DNA from: Ferdinandcohnia humi_A
GTDB lineage: Bacteria > Bacillota > Bacilli > Bacillales > Bacillaceae_L
Direction: 5' to 3'
Assembly (NCBI GenBank): GCA_047608075.1
Contig: JBLKRX010000014.1
Coordinates: 1 to 64,000, forward strand
DNA length: 64,000 bases
In this document: piece after piece, positions 36,610 through 44,557 of the stretch
Numbering within the stretch: the stretch's first letter is position 1
Layout of the letters: the number at the start of each line of letters is the position of its first letter
The notes under the pieces: model-generated
Told to the model about the DNA's origin: nothing
What the model saw: only the letters and a program-made list of their open reading frames with translations
Databases searched by the model: none
Position numbers and translations under genes: made by a program

Positions 36610-37814
36610 CTGCTCCACCTTCTTTTATGAATGGTTATGCCAATTAGTGAGACTATCATGAAACAAAGGCTTAGTAGACTTATTTTTATGAGCTGTTCTC
36701 CTTTTGATGACCCACCGTTCAGTGCCTGTAATAGAAACTGTAAGGAAAAGCCGTTCAGCGTGTAGGCTCCAAGCTGCTCTACCCAATCTGGAAAATATAC
36801 AGTCGGAATAAAACTACCTCCCGCAAATGCTCCCAAAATGAGTACCCCTATTCCAACCAATTGATAGAGTTGTTGGCTATGAAACAAGGAGTCTAGCATG
36901 ATAAAGAACACTGCATGTACAAATACAAGTACCACTAACGCTATCATCATAAGAAGCGGTGAGCTATCAAACATGTATGCTAGTGGAATCACACCTAGAA
37001 GTGCTATTGGCAAAAGAATGAAAAACAATGATAGTAGATTCGCCCCTGTTCGCTGAACCTCAGTAATGCCTCTTGATAAGAGCCTTACCCGAAACGAGTT
37101 CGTGGTTTTCCCCTTTAAGAGTTGTAGCCAACCGAAGCTCCAAACCATCAGCAGAAGAAGAAATAATGAGAGGGCATAGTAGTGAAGAATGCTCTGTTGG
37201 TACAGACTCTTCTTTTCTATGTGGTCAAACACCTCTCCCCTTCCAAGAATGTGAAGCGAGTAGGCTAGTAGACTTTTACGAAACTCAGCCTGTTGCTCCT
37301 CTTTTGTAAAGGGTTCATCGCCTGTAAAATGATAGACGGTGTTGATTCCACTTTGGGCTGCCGACGTAAAATCTGCCGCGCTTTCCAGTAAGTGGCGTAC
37401 AAGTTGAGCCTGTAACGGATGATTGTCATTTCCAATGACCGTTACAGGTGTGTTTTCTCCTATTTTCACTGAGCGACTAAACCCATCCGGAATCACAATC
37501 ATGGCAGCAATTTTATTTTCATCAAACAATTGTTTTGCTGAAGCTTCATCCGTTTGAATCACATTTGTCAGATTGGTTAGATGCTCGGCTTTTAATAGTT
37601 GTTGGATTACGTATTTCGTTTCGAACGTATCATCCTGATCGACAATCGCAATATCAAATAGCTGAACAACCTCATCTTCGGCTAACAGCTTGCTTGCGAT
37701 AAATGCAATTCCTGCTACAAAAAGAAGCGGAATAAGGAAAAGAGCAAGCGCTCCCTTCCATGAATTCCGCAACGCCTTTAGTTGAAACATTGTAAGTGCC
37801 AAAACATGCTTCAT
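36606..37814 (-). CDS. ABC-2 type permease
   Basis: About 402 aa with the same layout as its downstream partner: an N-terminal helix (SWKGALALFLIPLLFVAGIAF), a long outer loop with DIAIVDQDDTFETKYVIQQL, and five or six C-terminal helices. The FDIAIVDQDD segment is typical of these efflux permeases. ATG 37814 follows AAAGGTG. It lies 12 bp from the upstream zinc-ribbon gene. Confidence 0.87.
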   Translation of the reverse strand: MKHVLALTMFQLKALRNSWKGALALFLIPLLFVAGIAFIASKLLAEDEVVQLFDIAIVDQDDTFETKYVIQQLLKAEHLTNLTNVIQTDEASAKQLFDENKIAAMIVIPDGFSRSVKIGENTPVTVIGNDNHPLQAQLVRHLLESAADFTSAAQSGINTVYHFTGDEPFTKEEQQAEFRKSLLAYSLHILGRGEVFDHIEKKSLYQQSILHYYALSLFLLLLMVWSFGWLQLLKGKTTNSFRVRLLSRGITEVQRTGANLLSLFFILLPIALLGVIPLAYMFDSSPLLMMIALVVLVFVHAVFFIMLDSLFHSQQLYQLVGIGVLILGAFAGGSFIPTVYFPDWVEQLGAYTLNGFSLQFLLQALNGGSSKGEQLIKISLLSLCFMIVSLIGITIHKRRWSR

Positions 37815-37826
37815 GGCATTCACCTT

Positions 37827-39572
37827 TTAATAGTAGTTTAGGTTGTATTCATCCATTAACTGCTGAATGTTATAGCCAATCTCTTCATAAATGTAATAAA
37901 AATCTTCTTCAGTTAAGTCCGCAATATTTTGACCACTGTCTGTATCTAATTTCGGAAGGTCAATTTTGTTCTTAAGCTTACTTTCAGATTCTACATTCAC
38001 GAAAATCGTTCCCGGTTCATACTCATCTTCCACATTAACTTCAATTTCAAACGCGTTTTTCGAGTATTTGTCTTTTACACTGATGTCTTTTTTCTGTGTA
38101 ATCGTCCCGCTGATTGGCATCATGTCATAAAACGAATCACCTGACATGTTAAGGTCAAATTCACGTTCAACTGTTTGTTTATTCGGGTCTTTCCCTTTAA
38201 ATGTTGAATCCATTGCAAATGAAATATCAGCTGACACATAGCCATACTCTTCAAAGTAGAAGCTTGCTACTAACTCTTCATTTCGTTCCTTGCTTTCCTC
38301 TTTGATTTCATTACTTAGTTCAAACTGCATTTTACCAAGCTCTTCATCCTCTGGAAGAAGCTCTACTTTTAGCTCTTGCAGACGCTCATCATTTCCTTTT
38401 GGCACATTTTTCGTTGTCATAGCAACATGAAAATCATCCAAGCCATTGTTAAACGTCATTTCCATTTGACGACCAACAATTTGCTCTTTTTTATCGATTT
38501 GAATAACAGAAGTAAAACCAGCTACTTCCACATTCCTTAGTTCTTTTTTCATGTCTTTAAGACCTGATGTCAGCTCTTTTTCGACTTTTGATTTATTTGT
38601 CAATTCCTTATCCGTTTCATCAACAGACTTTGCAATCGTCACAACGCGATCAGCAATAATGCTTTGTAACTCTTTATCTTCAATCAACTCATCAATAAAG
38701 CTAGTTAACAGAGATTTCACTTCATCTGGTGACATTTCAAGTGTAATTTCGCGTACCTTCATATCTTCAAACTCTACATTCTTTTCTAATGTAAAGTATT
38801 CATCCTTCAACTCATCTAAAAGAAATGCAGAATAGCGTTTCTTCAATGCATCCTGTTCTTTTTCAGTTAGCTTAAGGTCTTCCCATTTGATTCCTTCAAG
38901 ATCCAACTTCTCAGGTCCTACATAATATGGATCCACCATTCTCATGAAGTCTCCATATTCATCAAGATTCATATAGAAGTATTGATCAAAAAGAATCGGG
39001 ATTCGTAATCCAAGTTGTTCGCTTGTTTGAACAAGCTCGACATCCACTGCATTTGCTCCATCCATTTCAAGAGAAAGCGTATTATAGCTTGCTTGGTTCT
39101 TAGGATCCTGGTCAGATTTTACAACAATCGAAGCCTGGTCTAAAATTTCTTGAATCATTTCTAAGCTCGGGTCTTCATATTCTGTCTCTATTTCTAGATT
39201 CCCGCTAAGTCTTAATTCAGAGCTTGATGGACCTTCTAACATGGCTTCCTGGAATTTAATATCTTCTCCATACTGCTCTTCATATTGTTCCATCGCATTT
39301 TGATATGACTTTAGCTCCGAAAGTAAATATAATTCCTTCGGTCCTTTTAACAGATTGATAGCAAGTACAGATGACCCACCAATTACTACAGCGGCAATAA
39401 GTGCGATGATAATCCACTTTTTCGGAAGCGCAAATGGCGCTTTCGTTGGTGTAGTTGGTTGGACAATCTCTGTTGCAGCCGCAGTTTGTTCTGTTTTAAC
39501 TTCCTGACCGCAAGATGCACAAAATTTTGCAGTACTTTTGATTTCCTTCCCGCAATTAGGACAAAAATTCAT
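37827..39572 (-). CDS. Zinc-ribbon membrane protein with large extracytoplasmic domain
   Basis: A short zinc ribbon (NFCPNCGKEIKSTAKFCASCG) is followed by a Thr/Pro-rich linker, a membrane helix (WIIIALIAAVVIGGSSVLAI, about residues 52-74) and a beta-rich outer domain of about 500 aa with repeated NLEIETEYEDPS- and FDLNMSGDSF-like strands. It fits the DUF6583-type zinc-ribbon proteins, of unknown function. ATG 39572 with AGGGGG upstream. It is the first gene of the exporter operon and differs in its outer domain from the TcaA-like protein at the operon end. A sensory or polymer-binding role is possible. Confidence 0.72.
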   Translation of the reverse strand: MNFCPNCGKEIKSTAKFCASCGQEVKTEQTAAATEIVQPTTPTKAPFALPKKWIIIALIAAVVIGGSSVLAINLLKGPKELYLLSELKSYQNAMEQYEEQYGEDIKFQEAMLEGPSSSELRLSGNLEIETEYEDPSLEMIQEILDQASIVVKSDQDPKNQASYNTLSLEMDGANAVDVELVQTSEQLGLRIPILFDQYFYMNLDEYGDFMRMVDPYYVGPEKLDLEGIKWEDLKLTEKEQDALKKRYSAFLLDELKDEYFTLEKNVEFEDMKVREITLEMSPDEVKSLLTSFIDELIEDKELQSIIADRVVTIAKSVDETDKELTNKSKVEKELTSGLKDMKKELRNVEVAGFTSVIQIDKKEQIVGRQMEMTFNNGLDDFHVAMTTKNVPKGNDERLQELKVELLPEDEELGKMQFELSNEIKEESKERNEELVASFYFEEYGYVSADISFAMDSTFKGKDPNKQTVEREFDLNMSGDSFYDMMPISGTITQKKDISVKDKYSKNAFEIEVNVEDEYEPGTIFVNVESESKLKNKIDLPKLDTDSGQNIADLTEEDFYYIYEEIGYNIQQLMDEYNLNYY

Positions 39573-39710
39573 TCTCATTTCCCCCTTATTCTCTCTCTAA
39601 AACCCTTTTAAAAAATGAATTCCAATCAATCATAAGGAAAGTTCGCCATATATTCTAGGGATTCGACAAAATTAGACACCATCAATCTACAAAACTAGTT
39701 CGTTCGGACT

Positions 39711-39770
39711 AGATACCACAGGGACGGTTCTCCTGGTTCTTTTTGGACCAGGAGAACTGTCCCCTTGGTG
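39711..39770. repeat. Palindromic repeat, copy 2
   Basis: Nearly identical to copy 1 at 32655: the arms 39721-39737 and 39747-39763 pair over 17 bp, with one G-T instead of G-C. The flanking AGATACCACA and CCTTGG are conserved. It lies in a gene-free stretch next to a decayed gene. Confidence 0.85.
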
Positions 39771-39778
39771 TTCCTTGG

Positions 39779-40072
39779 CATTCGGGAACACTTTATCAGA
39801 ATATGCATGTATGTGCAGAATTAGTCGTATAAGTTTTTTGGGGGATACGTTCATTTTTTGATGGTTCTATGAATGGCGCGGTTTATCGGGGTTCATAGCT
39901 TTGGAGCTAGGCAAACGCTCTGACGAACAGCTGCATGGTGTAAAAGTGCTTTTGAACTAGCTAGGGATATTTGCATTTCTAAGCTAAATGGTAGAAGTAT
40001 TTTTGACGAAAGGAATAAGAGTAATGATTACATTAGAGTCCCAAAAATGAATCAAGCGTAGCTTATGGTGTG
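39779..40072. other. Gene-free interval
   Basis: Lies between the repeat and the UPF0158-like remnant. Plus-strand frames are broken by many stops. Text such as GAACAGCTGCATGGTG suggests further decayed coding sequence, but I cannot assign a family. Confidence 0.3.
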
Positions 40073-40279
40073 ATGGTGAAGTTTGCCGAACAAGTATAGG
40101 AAGTGAATGTACAGAAGATATTGTTTGCTGCTTTAGATAAGCGAAAGCCTTTCCGCTCTTTTAAGGATGGTCTGTATGAAACCGGATTGGATGATGCATG
40201 GTTTCTGTATGAGAACTAGTATGCGGAGGGTATTATCCTTGAGTGGCTGAGGGATGAGGGGATTGAGTTGAAAGAGTAG
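40073..40279 (+). pseudogene. UPF0158-like protein remnant
   Basis: The plus-strand frame reads VQKILFAALDKRKPFRSFKD, then LYETGLDDAWFLYEN, a stop, and YAEGIILEWLRDEGIEL. This is the C-terminal pattern of UPF0158 proteins (KPFRRFKD...WY...W...I). Two in-frame stops (TAG within the sequence) and the lack of an N-terminal half make it a decayed copy. It is followed by a strong terminator, presumably that of the lost gene. Confidence 0.65.
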
Positions 40280-40283
40280 TAGC

Positions 40284-40320
40284 AAGAACTAGCTCGGCTG
40301 GGCTAGTTCTTTTGTTTTTT
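40284..40320 (+). terminator. Terminator after UPF0158-like remnant
   Basis: AAGAACTAGC (40284-40293) pairs perfectly with GCTAGTTCTT (40302-40311), followed by TTTGTTTTTT. Confidence 0.85.
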
Positions 40321-40399
40321 AGAAATCGAGAATCATTGAAAACGTTAGCTGCAATTCTAGTAAACCTATGCAAGTTGGTCTGTTGTTGAGGAGGACATT

Positions 40400-40849
40400 C
40401 TAGTAATATCCTTTTCCTATTAAGTTGGCAGAAACAGGCTTACTCCCTATTTCACGCGCCCAAACTGATAACTGACCAATATGGTGTATTTCATGTGCAA
40501 TCATATGATGTAAAATTTCGCCCACTGTGAAATCAATACCATCTACCTTGTTTTGATACATATCTGGTGTGCAATTTTCAATATATGTCCTTACTTCTCT
40601 ATGACATTTTTGAGATAATTCTCTCACCTTTGTAAGGGACTGATAATCGGAAAAAGGTTCATTGAATTCCGGGACTCCGTTGAGGATACAAATCCAGCTA
40701 TATTCAACATCTACAATATGAAATAATGTGTGAAGGATACCACCTACCCCACCAGTTCGTTCCTGTAGTAATTCCTCAATATCTACCTCTTCGCACCATT
40801 TGAACCATTCCTCACGTATGTCCCAGTTATAGTTGAAAAGTATATTCAT
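40400..40849 (-). CDS. DinB family protein
   Basis: A 149-aa four-helix bundle with the metal-binding histidines of DinB/YfiT proteins: LHTLFHIVDVEYSWI near residue 40, and ILHHMIAHEIHHIGQL near 115. These enzymes are metal-dependent, often thiol transferases; the substrate is unknown. ATG follows AGGAGG. It sits as a single gene next to the AhpD-like gene. Confidence 0.9.
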   Translation of the reverse strand: MNILFNYNWDIREEWFKWCEEVDIEELLQERTGGVGGILHTLFHIVDVEYSWICILNGVPEFNEPFSDYQSLTKVRELSQKCHREVRTYIENCTPDMYQNKVDGIDFTVGEILHHMIAHEIHHIGQLSVWAREIGSKPVSANLIGKGYY

Positions 40850-40908
40850 TAAAAACCTCCTATGTATTTGGTTATCCGTGTTTATTAATTTCGAGCGTCG
40901 AGTCTACG

Positions 40909-41316
40909 TCACGCTTCTAATTTCATCATGGCTCCAAAGTACTGTTGAGCAGTTGTAAACGTAATAAATGCGCATAGTTCACTTATTTCGCCCTCGGAAA
41001 GGGTTTCTTTTAGTACATTGAATACTGAATCTTGGATACTCCCTTTTTGTTGTAAAAACACTTCCGCAAATCCTACCGCGGTTGCTATTTTTTCATCATA
41101 CTGAGAAGGATCTGGTTTTCCTTTTGCTTTGCAATACTCACATCCATTTCCTTGAGCCAGTGTTCGCCTTACCTGCTCCTTTAATTTTGATGAAAGGAAA
41201 CCATCTTCCTCCAACACCTCTCCTAAACTAGTCCATCTTTCCATCACGCTTACATTATGACCTAATAGTTTTTGGAATGGTGTATTTCCATTTATTGATT
41301 CGTTAATTCTTGCCAT
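40909..41316 (-). CDS. Carboxymuconolactone decarboxylase/AhpD-like protein
   Basis: A 135-aa helical protein with GNGCEYCKAKGKPD (the CxxC of AhpD-type peroxidase cofactors) and a C-terminal ELCAFITFTTAQQYFGA segment. It lacks the usual His after CxxC at the standard spacing, so peroxidase activity is uncertain. ATG follows GGAGG. It is divergent from an Lrp/AsnC-type regulator with a palindrome between the two, suggesting direct control. Confidence 0.82.
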   Translation of the reverse strand: MARINESINGNTPFQKLLGHNVSVMERWTSLGEVLEEDGFLSSKLKEQVRRTLAQGNGCEYCKAKGKPDPSQYDEKIATAVGFAEVFLQQKGSIQDSVFNVLKETLSEGEISELCAFITFTTAQQYFGAMMKLEA

Positions 41317-41364
41317 AATTTCCGCCTCCTTATAAAGTAAGGATATACGGATTTCGATTCTTTT

Positions 41365-41384
41365 TACATTTAAAATTTAATGTA
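41365..41384. promoter_or_regulatory. Palindromic operator candidate between AhpD-like and Lrp genes
   Basis: TACATT and AATGTA flank an A/T core (TAAAATTT) in a 20-bp near-perfect palindrome. Lrp/AsnC regulators bind AT-rich palindromes of this kind and often control themselves and a divergent gene. Confidence 0.45.
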
Positions 41385-41437
41385 TTTACATAAGATTCTT
41401 TTCATAATTAACAAAAAAGGCGGGATTACTTAAAACT

Positions 41438-41857
41438 ATGAAACTAGATGAAATTGATTTAAAAATCATCGAAGAATTAAGCAATAATAGCCGTTTGTCT
41501 ATGAGTGAGTTAGGCAGAAGAGTTAACCTATCCTCACCATCTGTTAGTGAACGAGTGAAGCAAATGGAATCCTTTGAGATCATAAAGAAGTATACACTGG
41601 AAGTAAATTATGAAAAAGTAGGGTTTCCGATTCAATGTTTCATAGAAGCAACTGTAAAAAATGGAGATTATCAATCCTTCACAAATCTATTAAAAGGGTA
41701 CTCAAACATCGAATTCTGTTATCGAATCGCTGGCCGTGCTTGCTATATGATGAAGGCCCAATTCAAGGATTTAGCCCATGCCGAGGAATTCATAAACGAA
41801 CTAAATCCATACGCTTCCACTGTCACACACTTTATTTTTTCAAAGGTATCAAATTAA
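41438..41857 (+). CDS. Lrp/AsnC family transcriptional regulator
   Basis: A 139-aa regulator. The N-terminal winged helix is LDEIDLKIIEELSNNSRLSM followed by SELGRRVNLSSPSVSERVKQ; the C-terminal ligand-binding RAM domain holds CYRIAGRACYMMKAQFKD. The ligand is probably an amino acid or small metabolite. It is divergent from the AhpD-like gene, with the palindrome at 41365 between them. A hairpin terminator follows. Confidence 0.93.
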   Translation: MKLDEIDLKIIEELSNNSRLSMSELGRRVNLSSPSVSERVKQMESFEIIKKYTLEVNYEKVGFPIQCFIEATVKNGDYQSFTNLLKGYSNIEFCYRIAGRACYMMKAQFKDLAHAEEFINELNPYASTVTHFIFSKVSN

Positions 41858-41863
41858 ATGGAG

Positions 41864-41897
41864 AGCCTGTATCCACCTGTTTAGATACAGGCTTTCT
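41864..41897 (+). terminator. Terminator of the Lrp-type gene
   Basis: AGCCTGTATC (41864-41873) pairs perfectly with GATACAGGCT (41884-41893), followed by TTCT. The T-run is short. Confidence 0.6.
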
Positions 41898-42234
41898 ATA
41901 CAAGAACCCTGTCGCCCCTACTATTCGGCTGTGAGGTAACGACAAATTCTATATCTGTATTGGTTTGATTGAGAATTTGGTGAGGAACAAGTGGCGGAAC
42001 TTCAATTCCCTCCTGTGCTCCAATGTCTACCGTTTTGCCGTCCATTTTAAAGGTAGCTGAACCTGATAATACAAAGAAAAATTGCCTAGCTTGATTATGA
42101 TAGTGAAGCTCTTCTGCTGAACCTGGTGGCATACGCTCATGGATAATACTCAATTCGGGAGTATTGACTAAGTGCCAGCCATCACAGTTATCTCCCCATG
42201 TATAATGCTCTGCATTCATTTTACTGATTTTCAT
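41896..42234 (-). CDS. Cupin-domain protein
   Basis: A 112-aa single cupin. Motif 1 is ELHYHNQARQFFFVLSG with His ligands, and motif 2 is PPLVPHQILNQTN with the second metal ligand. Function is unknown; small cupins can be isomerases, dioxygenases or sensors. Its start overlaps the end of the CGNR-type gene by 14 bp, with AGGGGAG upstream, so the two are cotranslated. Confidence 0.88.
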   Translation of the reverse strand: MKISKMNAEHYTWGDNCDGWHLVNTPELSIIHERMPPGSAEELHYHNQARQFFFVLSGSATFKMDGKTVDIGAQEGIEVPPLVPHQILNQTNTDIEFVVTSQPNSRGDRVLV

Positions 42235-42781
42235 CGCGAGCTCCCCTTTTTGCTTTTACTTTTTGGTAGTGTTTGGAGGCTTTATGTTTGTTTCCGCACT
42301 TCTCCATATCGCACCACCTTCTCCTGCCTCCTTTAGAGGAATCTAAAAAGTACAAAATACATTCACCGTGCGCACATTGTCTAACCCTCTGTAAGTCAAA
42401 CGTATCTATTGTGTCAAAGAAGTCCTGAATGATTGTGATAAGTCCGTTATATGCTGGATTAACAGCTTTCATAGATCGAACAAGCTGTCCTTCCTGTAGG
42501 TCTATATTCCAGTAGGTTGGCTTACTCTGGAGGAATTCGTTTAGCTCTGGTAACGGTGCATTCGTAGAAAAATTGTCGACCAGCCTTATTAGTATATCTC
42601 TTAGGATTAGAAGGCTTTTTCTTTGTTCTTCTTTATCAGCGCTCATTTCGATTTGATAGAAGGTTAACCAGTCTGACATTCGGTCTAGATCCTCTAACAC
42701 ATCTATCGTTTTTCCGTCCTTTATTCGACGTGTATTTAGTAAATGCACCCACAGGCTCCCACCGACTTCTTCAATATCCAT
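42221..42781 (-). CDS. CGNR zinc-finger protein (ABATE domain), probable regulator
   Basis: A 186-aa protein with an N-terminal ABATE-type helical region, which is predicted to bind a ligand, and a C-terminal CGNR zinc finger: QCAHGECILYFLDSSK then RRRWCDMEKCGNKHKASKHY. Such proteins are predicted stress-linked transcription factors. ATG follows AAGGAGG. It is divergent from an MBL-fold hydrolase, and overlapping promoters between them contain a 10-bp inverted repeat, consistent with autoregulation and control of the hydrolase. Confidence 0.87.
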   Translation of the reverse strand: MDIEEVGGSLWVHLLNTRRIKDGKTIDVLEDLDRMSDWLTFYQIEMSADKEEQRKSLLILRDILIRLVDNFSTNAPLPELNEFLQSKPTYWNIDLQEGQLVRSMKAVNPAYNGLITIIQDFFDTIDTFDLQRVRQCAHGECILYFLDSSKGGRRRWCDMEKCGNKHKASKHYQKVKAKRGARDENQ

Positions 42782-42802
42782 ATTGACACCTCCTTATAAC
42801 CA

Positions 42803-42846
42803 CTATTATAACATTTACAGGTTAAAATTTCCATGTTATATTATAA
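42803..42846. promoter_or_regulatory. Overlapping divergent promoters with inverted repeat
   Basis: Plus strand: TTTACA (42814-42819), 17 nt, TATATT (42837-42842), a good sigma-A promoter for the MBL gene. Minus strand: TATAAT at 42805-42810 with a weak TGGAAA -35. TATTATAACA and TGTTATATTA form an inverted repeat over both promoters, a candidate operator for the CGNR protein. Confidence 0.55.
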
Positions 42847-42887
42847 CCATTAAAAATATTTTAAATAGTTATAAAGGAGTTGGAAAC

Positions 42888-43634
42888 ATGATTATTAAAA
42901 GATTACAGTGGGCTGGAGCTCTTATTGAAAGTGAAAATACTCGTATCCTGATTGACCCAGTATATAGTAGTCCTAACGCAGATTTTTTTGGTAAGCCTAA
43001 ACAACCATTTTCCCCCTTGTCCGACATCCAGCACGCTAATGCCGTTTTGATTACTCACCTTCATTCCGACCATTTCGATCCAGAACTTATCATAAAAAAC
43101 CTTGGCAAGGACATATTAGTGCTTGTCCCAAAGGGTACCGAAGATATAGTAAAGGAAAAAGGGCTAACTCATGTTATCGGAATGTCTGTTGGTGATACAT
43201 ACCGATTAGATAATTTCACGGTAATCGCTTCACACTCTGTAGATGGACTGGGTGATGACCAGGTTTCCTGGATCCTAAAGGACCATGCTAAGACTGTCAT
43301 TCATTGTGGAGATACACTGTGGCATGGATATTGGGCGAAGATGGCAAAACAATACGGTCCTTTTGATGCTGCCTTACTGCCTATCAACGGAGCCATAGTA
43401 TATGAACCTGGGGAAATCCATAGTCATCAGCCGATCTGCCTGACACCAGAGCAGGCTGTCGCAGCGGCAAAAGTGTTAGAAGCTGAGCTGTTAATCCCTA
43501 TTCATTATGGCTCCTTTCATAACCCTCCTATCTATTATGAAACTGACAATCTAGTAGAAAGGCTGCAAGTGGCCGCTGAGCGTGAGAGCGTGGAGGTTCG
43601 GTTGTTGGAGCATTTAGAGATGATTGGCGTCTAA
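42888..43634 (+). CDS. MBL-fold metallohydrolase
   Basis: A 248-aa metallo-beta-lactamase-fold protein of the UlaG/ComA-like group. The metal site is ITHLHSDHFDPE, then VIHCGDTLWH and IPIHYGSFHN with the later ligands. Start ATG 42888 follows AAAGGAG; a longer in-frame version upstream has no support and would overlap the promoter. Substrate is unknown. It is divergent from the CGNR-type regulator. Confidence 0.9.
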   Translation: MIIKRLQWAGALIESENTRILIDPVYSSPNADFFGKPKQPFSPLSDIQHANAVLITHLHSDHFDPELIIKNLGKDILVLVPKGTEDIVKEKGLTHVIGMSVGDTYRLDNFTVIASHSVDGLGDDQVSWILKDHAKTVIHCGDTLWHGYWAKMAKQYGPFDAALLPINGAIVYEPGEIHSHQPICLTPEQAVAAAKVLEAELLIPIHYGSFHNPPIYYETDNLVERLQVAAERESVEVRLLEHLEMIGV

Positions 43635-43696
43635 AGCCTTTTCCTACATGTAACTTTTTCCGATGGATTACGTCCATTTTACAAAGGGGGAAGTTC

Positions 43697-44062
43697 ATGA
43701 AAAAACTTATCTTGCTTACTTTGTTTTTCCTATTCGCAGGCTGTTCTACAACCGAGAAGATTGAAGAAATAACGGTTTATGAGATGGAAAGCTTTTCTGA
43801 GGTTAAAGAGGAATGGGTGCATGTCATTACGAACAAAGAGGATATTGAGATGTTTGTTACGGCTATCTCCACTGCAAAGGAGGAGCCTGGCATTGTCGAC
43901 ATGATTGACCCACAATATAAGGTCGAGGTTGGAGAAGACCTGTATTTTCTGTGGGTAAGTGAGGATTCCGGGACGATTATGAATTTGGAAAACACGCATA
44001 AGGTATTTACACTTTCGAAATCATCTGCTGAAAAAATTCATGAGTATTTAAAGGATAAATAA
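43697..44062 (+). CDS. Small lipoprotein of unknown function
   Basis: A 121-aa protein beginning with a lipoprotein signal (MKKLILLTLFFLFAGCST; lipobox FAGC). The mature domain, with EVGEDLYFLWVSEDSGTIM, looks like a small beta-rich fold of the kind seen in many Bacillus lipoproteins of unknown role. ATG follows AAAGGGGG. A hairpin terminator closes it, so it is transcribed alone or with the MBL gene. Confidence 0.78.
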   Translation: MKKLILLTLFFLFAGCSTTEKIEEITVYEMESFSEVKEEWVHVITNKEDIEMFVTAISTAKEEPGIVDMIDPQYKVEVGEDLYFLWVSEDSGTIMNLENTHKVFTLSKSSAEKIHEYLKDK

Positions 44063-44094
44063 GGCTCTGCACTGGCAGAGTCTTTCTTATTTTG
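44063..44094 (+). terminator. Terminator of the lipoprotein gene
   Basis: GGCTCTGC (44063-44070) pairs with GCAGAGTC (44075-44082) including one G-T, followed by TTTCTTATTTT. Confidence 0.75.
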
Positions 44095-44113
44095 TATGAA
44101 TGTTTGGACCAAA

Positions 44114-44236
44114 TTCCCTACTTTTTTACGGGCGGGTTTTGCGATTATTTGCGCCACCTTTTCAATAATTGTCGGATTCGGGAATAGTTGTGTCACTTCT
44201 TGATTAATTGCACCACTTCCCGGAATAATTGCGTCT
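44114..44236 (-). repeat. Degenerate ~20-nt tandem repeat array A
   Basis: Read on the minus strand, units of about 20 nt follow AGTGGNNCAATTATTCNNGA: for example AGTGGTGCAATTAATCAAGA, AGTGACACAACTATTCCCGA and ATCCGACAATTATTGAAAAG. The same consensus and period occur on the plus strand at 47024-47147. Confidence 0.6.
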
Positions 44237-44557
44237 ACAGTCATTTTTTTAGCCCCTATAATTGTAATTTTAAACCAAGGAAAACCTCCATACCCCATAG
44301 CAACGGATTCAAACACATTTTTCATCTTTTATTATCTTAGAAAACAATTCAATTTCCTTTTTAGTTACATTTCCTCAGTGAGTTTGCAATTATTTATACA
44401 ACTTTCGTACTATTTTTACGCAATTACATAGATTTCCAGTGTTTTTTCTGTATCTATCAGTATTTTTTCGGTAAAATTTTCTTGTTAATCGTCAAAAGAT
44501 TACAAGTATTTTAATAGACTTTATCGCTTTAAAGGTTTGAAAGGAGTTACGCCACCT

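Noticed and set aside
44038..44325. Minus-strand 95-codon frame overlapping the lipoprotein gene end
   Set aside because: It reads through the 20-nt repeat array and a terminator, overlaps the previous gene, and has no good ribosome binding site at its first ATG.
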